The notes beneath the pieces are model-generated. The model was not told the DNA's origin and made no database searches. It saw nothing but the letters and a program-made list of their open reading frames with translations. A program made the translations under genes and the position numbers. This document shows positions 61,037-64,000 of a stretch of DNA of 64,000 bases, in pieces (position 1 is the stretch's first letter; every line of letters begins with the position of its first letter). This DNA comes from Pedobacter nototheniae. Lineage in GTDB: Bacteria; Bacteroidota; Bacteroidia; Sphingobacteriales; Sphingobacteriaceae. The stretch covers positions 186,001-250,000 of the forward strand of contig NZ_RQRS01000003.1 of the NCBI RefSeq assembly GCF_004335085.1, written 5' to 3'.

Positions 61037-62524
61037 TTATCTTAAATCGTCTTCATCTTCTTCTTCATCAAACTCGGCATTAAAAAGGCTTCCAAACATA
61101 TCACTAAAACCAAAGCCTCCGTTTAAAAAGTTTTTGCTCAGCTGAGAGTATTCTGCCAATCCATGCAATACAAATTCCATTAAAAGTAAAGTTTGGTTTT
61201 CACTTAATTTAGGATGGAATTTCTTAACTAAATCATAAAGACCCGGCACTTTCATTAAAGCCTTTTTATACTTAATGTTTGTAAGGCTATCAGTTAAATC
61301 CAAATCATTTCCTTCAGTAAACCATTCGCTAATTTCTGTATAAGGATTAGCGGTTTTGCTTTTTTTAGCTTTTTCGGGATCAGGAAAGTAACGTGCAAAT
61401 AAAGTTTTTACGGACTTACCAATTAAGGTTGTTGCAACATGTGCTGGGCCTTCCAGTTCGCCTTCATAAACCAGTTCAATCTTTCCTGTAATTGCAGGAA
61501 TAATTCCAGCCAAATCAGATAAACGTACAAAAGTATTTTTCTCGCCAGCAATTAACATTCTTCTTTCTGCAGTGCTTATTAAATTTTCGTAAGCAGAAAT
61601 GGTTAGCCTCGCAGATACACCCGATTTTTGATCAATGTATTCACTTTTACGTGCTTCAAAAGCAATTTGCTCCACTAAGTCTTTTACCAGTCCATCGGCT
61701 TCAATATTTGCTTTTTGCTCTGGTGATAGTTTAGCTTCCTGAAAAGTAATCTTTCTGGAAATTTCTATGCTTTTAGGGTAGTGAGTCAAAATCTGACTTT
61801 CAATCCTATCCTTTAATGGCGTTACAATACTTCCACGATTGGTATAATCTTCAGGGTTTGCAGTAAATACAAACTGAATATCCAAAGGTAAGCGCAATTT
61901 AAAGCCGCGGATTTGAATATCCTTTTCCTGCAACATATTAAACAACGCAACCTGAATCCTGGCCTGTAAATCAGGAAGCTCATTAATAACAAAAATGCTG
62001 CGATGTGCACGCGGAATTAACCCGAAGTGGATTACACGTTCATCATTGTAAGTAAGTTTTAAGGTAGCGGCTTTAATTGGGTCAACATCTCCAATTAAAT
62101 CGGCAACGGTAACATCTGGTGTAGCCAGTTTTTCGGTATAGCGCTCGCTGCGGTGCAACCAGGCAATTTCTGTGTCATCACCTTTTGTGGCAATCTCATT
62201 TCTGGCAAACCAGGAGATTGGATTTAAAGGATCATCAAAAATCTCGCTTCCAGCTACGTAAGGAACATATTCATCCAAAAGGTTGACCATTAAACGGGCA
62301 ATTCTTGTTTTTGCTTGTCCGCGTAAACCCAAAAGTAAAATATTGTGGCGTGATAGTATTGCTGTTTGCAATTCAGGAATCACGGTTTCATCGTAACCAA
62401 TAATGCCCTGAAACTCTGCTTTATTATCGCGTAGTTGTTTAATTAAGTTTTCTCTTAACTCATCCTTAACGCTTCTTGATGTATAATTTGTAGCCTTTAA
62501 CTGGCCTAATGTTTTAATATCCAT
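61037..62524 (-). CDS. MoxR/magnesium-chelatase-like AAA+ ATPase
   Basis: This 495-residue AAA+ protein has Walker A GLRGQAKT (66-73), a Walker B region FVINELPDLQARIQVALFNM where Asn-Glu replaces the usual Asp-Glu, and sensor-1 FVFTANPEDYTNRGSIVTPL. The order matches MoxR/BchI-type ATPases of Bacteroidota usually named 'magnesium chelatase'. A VWA gene lies two genes upstream on the same strand. Together they probably act as an ATPase/adaptor pair remodelling some protein complex. No chlorophyll or cobalamin genes are nearby, so metal insertion is not indicated. Confidence 0.88.
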   Translation of the reverse strand: MDIKTLGQLKATNYTSRSVKDELRENLIKQLRDNKAEFQGIIGYDETVIPELQTAILSRHNILLLGLRGQAKTRIARLMVNLLDEYVPYVAGSEIFDDPLNPISWFARNEIATKGDDTEIAWLHRSERYTEKLATPDVTVADLIGDVDPIKAATLKLTYNDERVIHFGLIPRAHRSIFVINELPDLQARIQVALFNMLQEKDIQIRGFKLRLPLDIQFVFTANPEDYTNRGSIVTPLKDRIESQILTHYPKSIEISRKITFQEAKLSPEQKANIEADGLVKDLVEQIAFEARKSEYIDQKSGVSARLTISAYENLISTAERRMLIAGEKNTFVRLSDLAGIIPAITGKIELVYEGELEGPAHVATTLIGKSVKTLFARYFPDPEKAKKSKTANPYTEISEWFTEGNDLDLTDSLTNIKYKKALMKVPGLYDLVKKFHPKLSENQTLLLMEFVLHGLAEYSQLSKNFLNGGFGFSDMFGSLFNAEFDEEEDEDDLR

Positions 62525-62556
62525 ACAGATTTTTTTGTATTAAAGGGCGTTTCTAA

Positions 62557-62853
62557 TTATTGGTGGCTTTTTAATTTGCGCATAAAAGAGCCAAATACTG
62601 GAAAAAGCTCAGTAAAAAGTGGATTATCTCTATTTTTAATCATCACTTCGCTAAACATTTTAAGCCCAATGGCAAATTCAGCACTTTGCTGGTCGTCTTC
62701 AAAAATATTTTTGCTTTTGATAGTCTTAATAATTTCAAAAAGATTATCATGGTTGTCAAATTCAAACTCTAAAGGTTCATTTTTAATATCTTCTTCCTTT
62801 GCTAAGGCTATTTCTTTTAAAATAAGTTGGTATTTATTAGTGCGTTTAATCAT
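62557..62853 (-). CDS. Small conserved-operon protein of unknown function
   Basis: This 98-residue protein lies between the VWA gene (14 bases before it) and the AAA+ gene (32 bases after). It is helical and charged: NKYQLILKEIALAKEEDIKN, then FELF-rich FEFDNHDNLFEIIKTIKS and the Phe/Lys tail FGSFMRKLK. No domain recognised. Its placement suggests an accessory to the AAA+/VWA pair. Confidence 0.78.
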   Translation of the reverse strand: MIKRTNKYQLILKEIALAKEEDIKNEPLEFEFDNHDNLFEIIKTIKSKNIFEDDQQSAEFAIGLKMFSEVMIKNRDNPLFTELFPVFGSFMRKLKSHQ

Positions 62854-62867
62854 TACTGGTTTAAAAT

Positions 62868-63965
62868 TTATCGAACAGTTCTTTTTCTGTTTTTAATATA
62901 ATCTTCAAATATATATTCGCCCAATCCATTTAATGAACTGTAAAATGCTCGGCCTCCATTAATTTGGGTAAACTGGCGAACAAACTGCTGCAAATAAGGG
63001 TCTTTAGCGATCATGAATGTTGTAATTGGAATTTTTAATCGCTTGCATTGTGCGGCCATATTAAGTGTTTTATTAATCACTTTACGATCCAAACCCATAC
63101 TATTTTTATAATACTTACCATTTTCCTTTAAGCAGGTTGGTTTTCCATCAGTAATCATAAAAATTTGTTTGTTATGTGTTTTCCTGCGGCGTAGTAAATC
63201 TGCGGCAAGCTCCAAACCAGCATAAGTATTGGTATGGTAAGGGCCAACCTGTAAATAAGGCAAATCTTTAACACTTATTGGCCAGGCATCATTTCCAAAC
63301 ACAACAATATCAAGCGTATCTTTTGGGTAGCGGGTTTTAATGAGTTCGGCTAAAGCCATGGCTACTTTTTTAGCAGGCGTAATTCTATCTTCGCCATATA
63401 AAATCATGGAGTGCGAAATATCAATCATCAACACAGTAGAAGTTAGGGTTTTAAAATCCTTTTCTTCCACCTCTAAATCACGTTCTGTTAAGGTAAAATT
63501 ACCAATACCATGATTAATTTGTGCATTGTGAATGGACGCCGTCATATCAATCTGATCCAAACTATCGCCAAAATTATATTCTCGTCTATCGGCATTTTTC
63601 TCTTCGCCAATGCCAGATTGGTTGCTATTATGGTTTCCTTTTCCAGCTTTTTTTAATTTGCCAAAAATTTCTTCCAATGCCGATTTACGAATTGTTTGTT
63701 CAGTTTTAGCCGTAATTTTGAAATCTCCAGTTTGGTTATCTTCTGTTAAATAACCCTTTTCTTTCAAATCATCTATAAAATTACCGATGCCATAATCGTT
63801 ATTGGTGAGCTTATATTGCTTATCTAGCTCATTTAACCAGCTTAAAGCTTCCGCTGCATCACCCGCTGTATAATTCAGCAATTCGCTGAATAATTTCAAC
63901 AACTCATCAAATCCACCCTTTGGCGTATCGCCAGGCTTATAATCAGAAAAACGAAAACCTCTCAT
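62868..63965 (-). CDS. VWA-domain protein, partner of the AAA+ ATPase
   Basis: This 365-residue cytoplasmic protein has a helical N-terminal part (1-130) and a von Willebrand A domain from about 175. The MIDAS motif is DISHS (182-186) in VLMIDISHSMILYGEDR, with later metal-site residues in TNTYAGLELAADLLRR and the Asp of MITDGKPTCL. This matches VWA proteins paired with MoxR-type ATPases and resembles the BchD/CobT half of chelatases. The next 35 bases to the window edge hold no further start. Confidence 0.88.
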   Translation of the reverse strand: MRGFRFSDYKPGDTPKGGFDELLKLFSELLNYTAGDAAEALSWLNELDKQYKLTNNDYGIGNFIDDLKEKGYLTEDNQTGDFKITAKTEQTIRKSALEEIFGKLKKAGKGNHNSNQSGIGEEKNADRREYNFGDSLDQIDMTASIHNAQINHGIGNFTLTERDLEVEEKDFKTLTSTVLMIDISHSMILYGEDRITPAKKVAMALAELIKTRYPKDTLDIVVFGNDAWPISVKDLPYLQVGPYHTNTYAGLELAADLLRRRKTHNKQIFMITDGKPTCLKENGKYYKNSMGLDRKVINKTLNMAAQCKRLKIPITTFMIAKDPYLQQFVRQFTQINGGRAFYSSLNGLGEYIFEDYIKNRKRTVR

Positions 63966-64000
63966 GTGCTTGTATAAACGGATAATCGAAGATAAAAGTT

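Noticed and set aside
61037..63965. Magnesium or cobalt chelatase
   Set aside because: The AAA+/VWA pair resembles chelatase subunits, but no H-type subunit or tetrapyrrole gene is present.

Overview
The window reads as a chromosomal segment of a Bacteroidota organism, most likely Sphingobacteriaceae (Pedobacter/Mucilaginibacter-like). The reasons are AT-rich DNA, an almost complete lack of Shine-Dalgarno sequences, promoters of the TTG-N19-TAnnTTTG type, a fused E1 alpha/beta oxoacid dehydrogenase, an arginine route through an ArgF'-type transcarbamylase, an rpmF-plsX-fabH-accB-accC block, and many short lipoproteins. The genus is inferred from gene style, not from a marker alignment. No rRNA, tRNA, CRISPR array, transposase or prophage was seen.

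Layout. 1-512: edge-truncated DUF4397-type lipoprotein (minus). 1042-14641: arginine cluster on the plus strand, with GNAT, argG, cupin, argC, four-helix-bundle ORF, argD, argF', Fic, argB, proC, argE, small membrane protein, argH and an aminotransferase. Every step from glutamate to arginine has a candidate; the GNAT is the natural candidate for the otherwise missing first acylation, and residue 90 of ArgF' (Val) points to N-succinyl rather than N-acetyl intermediates. 14701-22482: membrane protein, MpaB-like oxygenase, prfC, a Pif1/RecD-like helicase with a C-terminal HTH, a GxxExxY protein and a SprT-like metalloprotein. 22695-31323 (minus): adenine deaminase, PH-domain protein, E1 fusion, LutB-like Fe-S protein, M28 peptidase, rpiB, tatC. 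31394-36241 (minus): DUF177-rpmF-plsX-fabH-accB-accC, linking 50S ribosomal protein supply, phospholipid and fatty acid initiation. 36421-42420: sulfurtransferase, MarC, pdxA, rsmA, thioredoxin-like protein, clpS, a second KAS III. 43035-52496: mostly lineage-specific lipoproteins and membrane proteins, plus dtd, a GT39-type glycosyltransferase, a MazG-like pyrophosphohydrolase and a DUF4286-type protein. 53132-59522: TPR protein, then an S9-peptidase-like lipoprotein, a histidine kinase and an OmpR-type regulator. 59691-63965 (minus): metallophosphoesterase and an AAA+/VWA operon.

The most unusual content lies between genes. (i) A four-helix-bundle (23S-IVS/Avd-type) ORF is enclosed by two nested inverted repeats between argC and argD, the architecture of rRNA intervening sequences but inside an mRNA. 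(ii) A GxxExxY nuclease-like gene is preceded by 60-61 bp tandem repeats that recur inverted after it. (iii) Four arginine-cluster start codons are each preceded by a different iterated short word. (iv) A 21-bp repeat runs 16 times without one indel. (v) A 260-bp element has terminal inverted repeats and two mutually exclusive internal hairpins. (vi) Five genes have a -7 box exactly four bases before the start codon, implying leaderless mRNAs. (vii) An S9-family lipoprotein beside a two-component system lacks its catalytic Ser and His.
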